Source: an uncultured Peptococcaceae bacterium (lineage in GTDB: Bacteria; Bacillota; Dehalobacteriia; UBA4068; JAAVYR01). From it: a DNA stretch of 18,550 nucleotides. A model generated the notes under the pieces. It worked only from the letters and a program-made list of their open reading frames with translations, did no database searches and was not told where the DNA came from. A program made the translations under genes and the position numbers. Position 1 is the first letter of the stretch. Every line of letters begins with the position of its first letter. Shown here piece by piece: positions 7,212 to 13,682 of the stretch. The DNA lies in assembly GCA_949739465.1 (NCBI GenBank), contig CATIYQ010000100.1, forward strand, positions 1 through 18,550, given 5' to 3'.

Positions 7212-8243
7212 ATGAAGAAAAAAGTATTGGTGGCGGTTAGCGGCGGTGTGGATTCCGCTGTGACCATGGGATTGTTACAAGAGCAAGGCTATGACGCAGT
7301 AGGCGTTACCATGATAGCCGACAGCGACGTTCCTGCAAAGGAAGGTGCGGCTCTAAGCGCTGCTATGGGCTGGGAACATCATGTGATTGACGTACGAGAC
7401 CAATTTCAAGCTCATGTAAAAAATTATTTTTTACGTCAATATGAACAGGGTTTTACACCCAATCCCTGTATTGCTTGTAACAAATATATTAAATTCGGCA
7501 TTTTGTTTGATTATATGAAGGAAGTAGATGCAGATTACTTTGCCACAGGGCATTATGCTCGCGTTGGTTATGATGAGAAATACAGTCGTTACGTGTTGCA
7601 AAAAGCGTCATATCATCTCAAAGACCAATCCTATGTGCTGTTTAATCTGTCTCAGGAGGTGTTATCTCATTTATTGCTGCCGTTAGGTGATTATAAAAAA
7701 GAAGAAATTCGCGAGATGGCGCGGAGCATGGGGATTCCTGTCGCAGAGAAAAAAGAGAGCCAGGATATTTGTTTTATTCCTGACGGTGATTATCGCGCTT
7801 ACCTTACCCGGGCAGGCGCTGTGTTTCAACCGGGAGATTTTATCACGCCTGACGGCGAAGTTATCGGCAAACACAGAGGAGTTGCTTCTTATACCATCGG
7901 ACAGCGGCGCGGGTTAGGATTAGCGCTGGGGTATCCCGCTTTTGTGGTGAATATTGACCCGGAGAAAAATCAGGTCGTGGTGGGCACGGAGGGCGACCTG
8001 TATCAAAAGGAATGTTTGGTTGATCAGGTAAATTGGGTGGCAATTCCTGCTCTTAGCGAGCCTATGGCAGTAGAAGTGAAAATTCGCTATAAAAGCGCGC
8101 CGGCAAAAGCGGTAATCAGTAGAGATGGGAATCTGGTTCGTGTGACTTTTGCAGAGCCGCAAGCCGGCATTACTCCCGGACAAGCAGGTGTTTTTTATCA
8201 GGGGAATATTGTTATTGGTGGCGGTGTGATAACAAAAAAATAA
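7212..8243 (+). CDS. mnmA: tRNA-specific 2-thiouridylase MnmA
   Basis: ATP-dependent enzyme that installs the 2-thio group at wobble U34 of tRNA-Lys, -Glu and -Gln. The PP-loop SGGVDS is at residues 10-15. The nucleophilic cysteine is expected to be C89 in NPCIACNKYIKFG and the persulfide cysteine C187 in ESQDICFIPDGDY; both are present. Downstream, HRGVASYTIGQRRGLGLA is also typical. At 343 residues it is somewhat shorter than the roughly 360-residue standard form. The missing length lies between residues 34 and 50, where most MnmA proteins have a longer acidic stretch. AAGGA (7196-7200) precedes ATG 7212. Its place after rrf2 and cysK ties it to sulfur supply, although no cysteine desulfurase is adjacent. 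Confidence 0.93.
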   Translation: MKKKVLVAVSGGVDSAVTMGLLQEQGYDAVGVTMIADSDVPAKEGAALSAAMGWEHHVIDVRDQFQAHVKNYFLRQYEQGFTPNPCIACNKYIKFGILFDYMKEVDADYFATGHYARVGYDEKYSRYVLQKASYHLKDQSYVLFNLSQEVLSHLLLPLGDYKKEEIREMARSMGIPVAEKKESQDICFIPDGDYRAYLTRAGAVFQPGDFITPDGEVIGKHRGVASYTIGQRRGLGLALGYPAFVVNIDPEKNQVVVGTEGDLYQKECLVDQVNWVAIPALSEPMAVEVKIRYKSAPAKAVISRDGNLVRVTFAEPQAGITPGQAGVFYQGNIVIGGGVITKK

Positions 8244-8264
8244 AATAAAAATCAGTAAAAAAAT

Positions 8265-8305
8265 AACAGAAAAAACGCTTTGTAAAAAAGCGTTTTTTTT
8301 CTGTT
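8265..8305 (+). terminator. Intrinsic terminator after mnmA
   Basis: ACGCTTT (8275-8281) pairs with AAAGCGT (8287-8293). Flanking A and T runs extend the stem, and eight T residues follow (8293-8300). It closes the cysK-mnmA unit before the PRC-barrel gene. Confidence 0.85.
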
Positions 8306-8349
8306 TTGGGGCAATAATAAGGTTAGTCTTGATAAGGAGGAAGATAAGG

Positions 8350-8901
8350 TTGAAAGGCAGAGAAATCAAGGGTTTGTGGGTTTTTGTACCGAAAAACAAA
8401 GCAGGCAATCTGTCTCAAAACAACAGCATAAAAAACGAGGGAGAAACCGGCGGTGAGCATAATTCCTTCTCTTTAAAATGTTTAGGACGCATTGAAGATA
8501 TGGTTTTTAATTGCTTTGGGGATATCGAAGGTTTTTTGGTGGCAACCAATGGCATTTGGAAGAGCGTGCGTTTTTTGCCTGTCACGGAAATAGCACGTAT
8601 GGATGAAGATTTTTTTTGTGTGAAAGATGGGCAATCCTTGGCAAAAATCAAAAAGGATATGCTTTCTCGTGGCTGTAAAAATTGGATAGGCGCCAAAGTG
8701 TTTACGGCGGAAGGTGAGGATTTTGGAACGGTAACGGACGTCATCTTATCGCCTACTTGTTCCAGTCTTACGGGATTAGAGATTTCTCAGGGTTTTATGG
8801 CGGACTTGGAGTCCGGCAGAAAATTTTTACCATGGCGGGAAATCGTTACGGTGGAAGAACAAATTGTCCTAACCAATAAAGAGGAGGGGCAGAATCAATA
8901 G
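8350..8901 (+). CDS. PRC-barrel domain protein (two barrels)
   Basis: A 183-residue soluble protein of unknown exact role. TTG 8350 is chosen as the start because a perfect AAGGAGG (8334-8340) lies 9 bases upstream; the upstream TTG at 8329 would overlap that site, and the first ATG comes only inside the first barrel. A Lys/Asn-rich leader (1-40) precedes the first PRC-like barrel (about 42-92, CLGRIEDMVFNCFGDIEGFLV). The second barrel (about 112-175) carries WIGAKVFTAEGEDFGTVTD and ends in FLPWREIVTV. PRC barrels are found in RimM, photosynthetic reaction centre H subunits and many sporulation or membrane-associated proteins, where they mediate protein contacts. The next two genes encode membrane proteins, so a role at the membrane is possible but is inference. 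Confidence 0.75.
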   Translation: MKGREIKGLWVFVPKNKAGNLSQNNSIKNEGETGGEHNSFSLKCLGRIEDMVFNCFGDIEGFLVATNGIWKSVRFLPVTEIARMDEDFFCVKDGQSLAKIKKDMLSRGCKNWIGAKVFTAEGEDFGTVTDVILSPTCSSLTGLEISQGFMADLESGRKFLPWREIVTVEEQIVLTNKEEGQNQ

Positions 8902-8963
8902 TCTTTTTCTTTTTCGTTTAAAACTTTCATTATCGGGACAATCTAAACAGGGAGGTGAGCATA

Positions 8964-9146
8964 ATGAACAATTATAAATGGATGATGTTAGGCGGGACAA
9001 TCGGTATGGCTGTGGCAAGTATGGGGATGCGAATGAACAAAGCAAAAAAGACAACTAAGAAATTAGCAAGACAAGCTACCCGTACCATGGAAGATGCCGG
9101 AGAAATGATTAGTGATATTGGGCAAAAGGTAAAAGCCCATTTTTAG
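8964..9146 (+). CDS. Small membrane-anchored protein (YtxH-like), unknown function
   Basis: A 60-residue protein. ATG 8964 is preferred over GTG 8955 because GGGAGGTG lies directly upstream of it. Residues 6-22 are a Gly/Ala/Met-rich hydrophobic segment that could span or enter the membrane. Residues 25-60 form a basic, probably amphipathic helix rich in Lys, Arg and Thr with a few acidic residues. This plan resembles short YtxH-family or envelope-stress small proteins, but the sequence is too short for firm assignment. It sits between the PRC-barrel and AI-2E-family genes, 62 bases after the former. The strong ribosome site supports real expression. Confidence 0.65.
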   Translation: MNNYKWMMLGGTIGMAVASMGMRMNKAKKTTKKLARQATRTMEDAGEMISDIGQKVKAHF

Positions 9147-9204
9147 TTTTCAAGTTGTTTTTTTAGGGATGAAGTAAAAAATTTAGGCGAAGCAAATCTT
9201 TCAG

Positions 9205-9266
9205 AAAATCTGCTGTTTTCTTTCGATATTGGGGAACATATGTCGTAGATTACAGCAGATTTTTTT
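9205..9266 (+). terminator. Long structured hairpin with T-run before the AI-2E-family gene
   Basis: AAAATCTGCTGT (9205-9216) pairs perfectly with ACAGCAGATTTT (9252-9263), followed by Ts to 9266. The 35-base interior can form a second stem, CGATAT (9224-9229) with ATGTCG (9240-9245, one G-U pair), capped by TGGGGAACAT. It acts at least as an intrinsic terminator. The large interior and its place 30 bases before the next start codon leave room for an attenuator role. Confidence 0.7.
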
Positions 9267-9296
9267 GACAAATAACAGGAAAGGAGGCAGATAAGA

Positions 9297-10355
9297 ATGG
9301 TACAAAAGAGAAAATTTCTCTTGTATAGCGGAACAATCATTGGGTTTCTCGTTCTGCTGTGGCTGGTTATTGACTTGCGCCGTGTGTTACAGCCGGTGTT
9401 TTGGGGCGTTTGTCTTGCTTATCTGATTTATCCTCCGGTGATGTTTTTAACCAAGAAAAGAATACCGTTGCCTTTAAGTATTTTACTGATTTATTTGGTG
9501 ATTGGCGCTATCGCAGGTGGCAGCGTGATTTGGGCAATACCTTTGTTGTTGGAGGAATTGGATTCTTTTTTAGCATTGATTCCCCAATATATCCTGACGG
9601 GGAAGGCATTGTGGCAAGAGCTTTTTGACGTTTTGCCTGTGGGACTTTTTCCGCAAAGTATTCAAGAGGTCTTCGAGCAATTCCACAGCAATGTGGAACA
9701 AGCCTTAATAACTGGCGTTAATAAAACGGTGGAAAAACTTCTGGCGCTGGTAAGCAATTTATTTTCGGCGGCGCTTGCGCCTATTTTTGCCTATTATTTC
9801 ATAAAAGACCGAGAGAGCATGGGGAAAAAACTTTGTTCTTATTTACCTCCCAAGTGGCGACAAAAAAGTTTAACCCTTTGTAAAGAAGTCAATCTTTTGT
9901 TGCGGCAATTTTTACAAGGCTACTTAACCGTATCTCTTCTGGTTGGCGTCTTATCGGTAATCGGTTATTCCTTGGTAGGTATGCCTTATGCCTTTGCTTT
10001 AGGCGTGCTTGCCGGGATTTTGGATTTAATCCCTTATTTTGGTCCATTTATTGCGGCTGTGCCGGCAGGACTTCTTGCTCTTATGGAAGGAAAGAAGATG
10101 TTCTTTTCTGTTCTCTTGGTTTGTCTTGCCGTGCAGCAAATCGAGAATTTAGCTTCGCCTAAAATTATTGGCGAGAAAATCGGTCTGCATCCTGTCTTCA
10201 TTCTTGTTGCCGTTTTAATCGGCGGCTATTGGTTTGGCGTGTCCGGTATGATATTGGCGGTGCCTGCCTTTGCTGTCATCAGTAAGGTATTTTCTATTCT
10301 CTATGGAGAAAAGGTTGCTTATGAAAACTATTTGCCTGAAAAAGAAAAATTGTGA
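9297..10355 (+). CDS. AI-2E family transporter (PerM/YtvI-like)
   Basis: Integral membrane protein of 352 residues with about eight hydrophobic segments: two near the N-terminus (about 8-55), one at 60-80, a soluble helical region (about 85-150), and the rest from 150 onward. The signatures ILDLIPYFGPFIAAVPAG and QQIENLASPKIIGEKIGLHPV followed by LIGGYWFGVSGMILAVPA are diagnostic of the AI-2E_transport family. Members have been linked to AI-2 export, Na+/H+ exchange or sporulation (YtvI in Bacillus), so the substrate is uncertain. ATG 9297 has a perfect AAGGAGG (9281-9287) 9 bases upstream. The start follows a structured terminator-like hairpin, suggesting separate or attenuated expression from the two preceding small genes. 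Confidence 0.85.
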   Translation: MVQKRKFLLYSGTIIGFLVLLWLVIDLRRVLQPVFWGVCLAYLIYPPVMFLTKKRIPLPLSILLIYLVIGAIAGGSVIWAIPLLLEELDSFLALIPQYILTGKALWQELFDVLPVGLFPQSIQEVFEQFHSNVEQALITGVNKTVEKLLALVSNLFSAALAPIFAYYFIKDRESMGKKLCSYLPPKWRQKSLTLCKEVNLLLRQFLQGYLTVSLLVGVLSVIGYSLVGMPYAFALGVLAGILDLIPYFGPFIAAVPAGLLALMEGKKMFFSVLLVCLAVQQIENLASPKIIGEKIGLHPVFILVAVLIGGYWFGVSGMILAVPAFAVISKVFSILYGEKVAYENYLPEKEKL

Positions 10356-10361
10356 TATAAT
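10332..10361 (+). promoter_or_regulatory. Extended -10 promoter of the carboxypeptidase gene
   Basis: TATAAT (10356-10361) is a perfect -10 box preceded by TGA, giving an extended TGnTATAAT. TTGCCT (10332-10337) lies 18 bases upstream. It overlaps the stop codon of the AI-2E-family gene and is about 52 bases before the next start. Confidence 0.55.
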
Positions 10362-10412
10362 CTCTTCGTTTATGAGTGTTAAAGGGTGATTAAATAAGAC
10401 AAAAGGGAATAG

Positions 10413-11570
10413 ATGATGAAGGGGTTTATAAAAAAACAATTTTATGATAGATACAGATTTGGTTTAATTTTGTTAATTGGTTGTGTGATATTTTTTCTGC
10501 AAGCGCCTGTTTATGGACTAGAAATCAGCGCCAAGGGCGCAGTGCTGATTGATGCGGAAACGGGGCGAATTCTCTGGGAGCAAAACTGTCATGAGCATTT
10601 GCCGCCTGCTAGCACCACTAAAGTGTTGACGGCGCTGCTTGCTTTGGAGCATGGTAATTTGACGGATATTTATACTGTACCGGACGATTTTATCAATGAC
10701 GGAGAGGCCAGTATTTGGCTGGAACCGGGAGAACAGCAGTCCTTGGAAAATCTTATGTATTCCATGTTGTTGCGGTCTGCTAATGACGCCGCTCAAATTA
10801 TTGCTATCGGCATTGCAGGGAATCAGGAAACATTCGTGAAAATGATGAATGACAAGGTGGCAGAGTTGGGACTTACGGATAGTCATTTTGTCACGCCAAA
10901 CGGTCTGCATCATGACAACCATTATACCAGCGCCTATGACTTGGCGATGATAACCAGAGAAGCGGTGACCTATCCGTTGTTTAATCAGATTATTGTGACG
11001 AATCGTTGGCAGTTGCCTTGGGCGGATAATGATTACGACAGAGTTGTATATAACCGTAACCAACTTTTGGATATATATGAGTATGCTGACGGTGTGAAAA
11101 ATGGCTATACAAAAGAGGCGGGAAATTGCTTGGTCAGCTCTGCTACCAAGGACGGTATGCGCCTCATTGCGGTGGTGTTAAATTGCAGCAATATGTATGA
11201 GGAGAGCAAAAGCCTTTTTGAATATGGTTTTGCTACATATGAACGGCATGATGTTGCTATGGCAAAGGCAGAGTACGGTATGATTCCCGTAACCAAGGGG
11301 AAGCAAAAAGAAATCTCTGTGCTGATTGGAGAAGACGCTTATTTGCCGATAGTCAAGGGAAAGACCCCTGATATTGTTACCTCTGTAGAGTTGCCGAAGA
11401 CATTGACTGCTCCGGTGAAAAAAGGCGATATTATCGGCGTCATTACTTATGAAAATAAAACAGATGGTGCAAAGGTAACGGTGCCGCTTCTTGCAGGAGA
11501 AAATGTTTTGCGGCATACTTTTTGGGGCAATATGAAAGAAATGCTTTTGCGCATATTAAGATTTGTATAA
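10413..11570 (+). CDS. dacB: Sporulation-type D-alanyl-D-alanine carboxypeptidase (DacB/DacF-like)
   Basis: Penicillin-binding serine peptidase (S11 family) that removes the terminal D-Ala from peptidoglycan stem peptides outside the membrane. Residues 16-35 form a signal peptide or anchor. The active-site STTK is at 67-70 and the SAN motif at 122-124. The third motif is KNG at 229-231 (in DGVKNGYTKEAGNC) where KTG is standard. A beta-rich C-terminal domain (about 285-365) and a short terminal hydrophobic helix (MLLRILRFV) fit membrane association. The 385-residue length is normal. ATG 10416 is an equally good start, with better spacing from AAAAGGGAA. The downstream spmA-spmB-rluB order matches the Bacillus dacB locus, which points to spore cortex work; DacF or a vegetative DacA-like role are alternatives. 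Confidence 0.88.
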   Translation: MMKGFIKKQFYDRYRFGLILLIGCVIFFLQAPVYGLEISAKGAVLIDAETGRILWEQNCHEHLPPASTTKVLTALLALEHGNLTDIYTVPDDFINDGEASIWLEPGEQQSLENLMYSMLLRSANDAAQIIAIGIAGNQETFVKMMNDKVAELGLTDSHFVTPNGLHHDNHYTSAYDLAMITREAVTYPLFNQIIVTNRWQLPWADNDYDRVVYNRNQLLDIYEYADGVKNGYTKEAGNCLVSSATKDGMRLIAVVLNCSNMYEESKSLFEYGFATYERHDVAMAKAEYGMIPVTKGKQKEISVLIGEDAYLPIVKGKTPDIVTSVELPKTLTAPVKKGDIIGVITYENKTDGAKVTVPLLAGENVLRHTFWGNMKEMLLRILRFV

Positions 11571-11600
11571 AACAGACAGTTTACGCTGTCTGTTTTTTTT
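11569..11600 (+). terminator. Intrinsic terminator after dacB
   Basis: AACAGACAG (11571-11579) pairs with CTGTCTGTT (11586-11594) around a 6-base loop, followed by T residues to 11600. It separates dacB from spmA, unlike the continuous Bacillus operon. Confidence 0.92.
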
Positions 11601-11605
11601 AGCAA

Positions 11606-11634
11606 GCATATTTTGGGATATCTTTGCGTAAATA
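11606..11634 (+). promoter_or_regulatory. Possible sigma-E-type promoter of spmA
   Basis: GCATATT (11606-11612) fits the sigma-E -35 consensus as I recall it (KMATATT). After 14 bases comes CGTAAATA (11627-11634), which agrees with about 5 of 8 positions of the CATACAHT -10 consensus. It is 35 bases before spmA, right after the dacB terminator, and mother-cell sigma-E control is known for spmAB in Bacillus. The weak -10 keeps this tentative. Confidence 0.35.
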
Positions 11635-11668
11635 CCAGAAGAACGGTTTTGCGGGCAGGTGATAAGGG

Positions 11669-12250
11669 GTGGCGTTGAATTTTATTTGGCTGGCAATGAT
11701 TGTCCTAGGCGTTTGTTATGCGGGATTTACCGGGCAGATTGATTTGATTTCTCCGGCAGCATTTGCGGCTGCAGAGCAAAGCGTTGGCATTCTTCTGGAG
11801 ATGGCAGGGATTCTCGGTCTTTGGTTGGGGTTGTTAAATCTGGCGGAAAAGTCGGGCTTTGTTGATATGCTTGCCAAAGTCCTTTATCCCATTGCTGCTT
11901 TTCTTTTTCCTGATATTCCACGGAAAGACCCTGCTATGGGTGCCATTGTCATGAATATGTCGGCAAACCTTTTGGGGCTGGGCAATGCCGCCACGCCTTT
12001 TGGTATCAAAGCCATGGAGGAAATGGCAAGACTGAACGGACATTCTCCTGTTGCCAGCAATAGCATGATTACTTTTTTGGTGTTAAACACTTCTTCTGTT
12101 ACACTGATTCCCGCCACAGTCATTGGGCTTCGGACCAAGGCTGGCGCGCTCAATGCGGTGGATATTGTGCTGCCTACCTTTTTGGCAACGGTTATTGGCT
12201 GTACGGCAGGGCTTTTGGCTGAGCGAATTTTACGAAAATGGTTTTCATAG
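11669..12250 (+). CDS. spmA: Spore maturation protein A (nucleoside recognition/Gate domain)
   Basis: Multipass membrane protein of 193 residues. In Bacillus, SpmA with SpmB is needed for normal spore core dehydration and heat resistance. The N-terminal FIWLAMIVLGVCYAGFTGQ, the middle GLWLGLLNLAEKSG and the segment MGAIVMNMSANLLGLGNAATPFGIKAMEEM are typical of the Gate-domain SpmA group. GTG 11669 has AGGTG (11656-11660) 8 bases upstream; TTG 11675, giving an MNFIW start, is also possible with AAGGGG at 11664. spmB begins 31 bases later and the two form a unit. Gate-domain proteins also occur in non-spore formers, so sporulation is inferred from the locus, not proved. Confidence 0.88.
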   Translation: MALNFIWLAMIVLGVCYAGFTGQIDLISPAAFAAAEQSVGILLEMAGILGLWLGLLNLAEKSGFVDMLAKVLYPIAAFLFPDIPRKDPAMGAIVMNMSANLLGLGNAATPFGIKAMEEMARLNGHSPVASNSMITFLVLNTSSVTLIPATVIGLRTKAGALNAVDIVLPTFLATVIGCTAGLLAERILRKWFS

Positions 12251-12281
12251 CAGTGATATCGGACAGGTGGGAGGCGTAGTG

Positions 12282-12818
12282 ATGGCAGCATTATACGGCA
12301 TCTCTCAGTGGATGATTCCATTGATTCTGGTGGTGATACCTCTTTGGGCGTGGTTCAAACAGGTATCTGTTTATGATTGCTTTGTAGAAGGGGCAGCAGA
12401 AGGTGTAAAAACTGCTATCCGCATTTTTCCTTATATTCTGGGTATGTTGGTTGCTATTGGTATTTTTCGCGGTTCGGGGGCATTGGCAGCCTTGACAGAT
12501 TTGGTCTCTCCTGTTCTCGGTAAAATAGGTTTTCCTGCCGAGGTGTTACCACTGGCGGTCATTCGCCCTTTGTCGGGCAGCGGCGCCTTGGGTGTGACGG
12601 CAGAGCTTATCAACGCCTATGGTCCTGATTCCTTTATCGGGCATTTGGCATCTGTCATGCAAGGAAGTACAGATACTACGTTTTACATTCTGGCAGTGTA
12701 TTTCGGTGCGGTAGGGATAAAAAAATATCGCCATGCCCTATGGGTAGGGCTGACGGCCGATTGCGTTGGCTTCTTGACGGCTATTTTTATCTGTCATCTT
12801 TTTTTCCCGCTCTCTTAA
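12282..12818 (+). CDS. spmB: Spore maturation protein B (Gate domain)
   Basis: 178-residue multipass membrane partner of SpmA, the same length as the Bacillus protein as I recall it. Diagnostic stretches are VIRPLSGSGALGVTAELI, YGPDSFIGHLASVMQGSTDT and TTFYILAVYFGAVGIKK, all hallmarks of SpmB. The open frame extends upstream to 12123 through spmA, but ATG 12282 is chosen because GGGAGG (12269-12274) lies 7 bases before it. GTG 12279 is adjacent and less well spaced. The first transmembrane segment begins at residue 10. Cotranscribed with spmA; SpmA and SpmB act together at the spore membrane. Confidence 0.92.
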   Translation: MAALYGISQWMIPLILVVIPLWAWFKQVSVYDCFVEGAAEGVKTAIRIFPYILGMLVAIGIFRGSGALAALTDLVSPVLGKIGFPAEVLPLAVIRPLSGSGALGVTAELINAYGPDSFIGHLASVMQGSTDTTFYILAVYFGAVGIKKYRHALWVGLTADCVGFLTAIFICHLFFPLS

Positions 12819-12830
12819 GGCAGATGAGAT

Positions 12831-12859
12831 TTGATAAAATTCAATAATCTTGTTATACT
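12831..12859 (+). promoter_or_regulatory. Sigma-A-like promoter of rluB
   Basis: TTGATA (12831-12836) and TATACT (12854-12859) are 17 bases apart, each matching consensus at 5 of 6 positions, and TG at 12851-12852 gives an extended -10. It lies about 44 bases before the rluB ATG and indicates that the rluB-to-plsC run can be transcribed apart from spmAB. Confidence 0.7.
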
Positions 12860-12902
12860 GTAATATAAGATAATTTGACGAAGCAACGGTAAGGAACGAA
12901 AC

Positions 12903-13682
12903 ATGGCGGAAGAAAACAATTTGATGCGATTGCAGAAATATTTAGCCTTAGCGGGCGTGGCGTCCAGACGGCGTTGTGAAGAACTGATAGCGGCGGGTCG
13001 AGTAGCGGTGAACGGTATGGCAGTGACGGCGTTGGGTACGAAAGTCGACGTACAAAATGATGAAGTTCTTCTGGACGGAAAATTGGTTTCTTTGCAGCAG
13101 GAAAAACGCTATCTTCTTTTGTACAAGCCTATCGGTTATCTTTCCAGCGTATCTGACGATAGAGGAAGAAAGACAGTGCTGGATTTGGTCAGGGACGTGC
13201 CGGAACGATTGTACCCGGTGGGGCGGCTGGACTATGACACGGAAGGACTGCTCCTGTTAACCAACGACGGCGAATTGACTAATTTTTTAATTCACCCCCG
13301 CCATGAAATAGCAAAAACATATGAGGCGACGGTAAAAGGAAAACCCACGGCTGAGGAATTAAAACGGTTGGAGAGTGGGGTTCTTTTAGAAGACGGCATG
13401 ACCGCTCCTGCAAAAGCGCGGCTGGTCAGGACTATGGGCAAAAACGTCCTGGTAAGGCTTACCATTCACGAGGGGCGTAACCGTCAGGTGCGGAGAATGT
13501 TGGCGGCGGTAGGTTATCCTGTGTTGGCGTTAAAACGTACTCAAATCGGCGGACTTACCCTGGGGGATTTGCAGGCGGGACAGTGGCGTTTTTTAACGCC
13601 CCAAGAGGTAGCGGCGTTACAGCCCAAGGTGAAGAAAAAGAAAATACAAACGAAAACGGAGACAGACAATGGGGAAAACTGA
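12903..13682 (+). CDS. rluB: 23S rRNA pseudouridine synthase RluB (RsuA family)
   Basis: Makes pseudouridine in helix 93 region of 23S rRNA (E. coli RluB modifies U2605). The S4 domain is at about residues 8-55 (MRLQKYLALAGVASRRRCEELI). The catalytic motif GRLDYDTEGLLLLT has the nucleophile D110, and IHEGRNRQVRRMLAAVGYPV near the end is the RsuA-family signature. The length of 259 residues is usual. The last 20 residues are Lys/Thr-rich and probably disordered. AAGGA (12891-12895) precedes ATG 12903. The 3' end overlaps the next gene by 14 bases, implying translational coupling. RluE, RluF and RsuA are alternatives, but the spmB neighbour matches Bacillus rluB. Confidence 0.92.
   Translation: MAEENNLMRLQKYLALAGVASRRRCEELIAAGRVAVNGMAVTALGTKVDVQNDEVLLDGKLVSLQQEKRYLLLYKPIGYLSSVSDDRGRKTVLDLVRDVPERLYPVGRLDYDTEGLLLLTNDGELTNFLIHPRHEIAKTYEATVKGKPTAEELKRLESGVLLEDGMTAPAKARLVRTMGKNVLVRLTIHEGRNRQVRRMLAAVGYPVLALKRTQIGGLTLGDLQAGQWRFLTPQEVAALQPKVKKKKIQTKTETDNGEN

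Noticed and set aside
9265..9270. TTGACA as a promoter for the AI-2E-family gene
   Set aside because: No acceptable -10 box follows at 16-18 bases; that position holds the ribosome site.
9147..9296. T-box or other named riboswitch before the AI-2E-family gene
   Set aside because: I see no T-box sequence, specifier loop or conserved riboswitch core; only the hairpin is supported.
12123..12281. 53-codon upstream extension of spmB
   Set aside because: It overlaps spmA in another frame; GGGAGG before ATG 12282 and the known protein length favour the shorter form.
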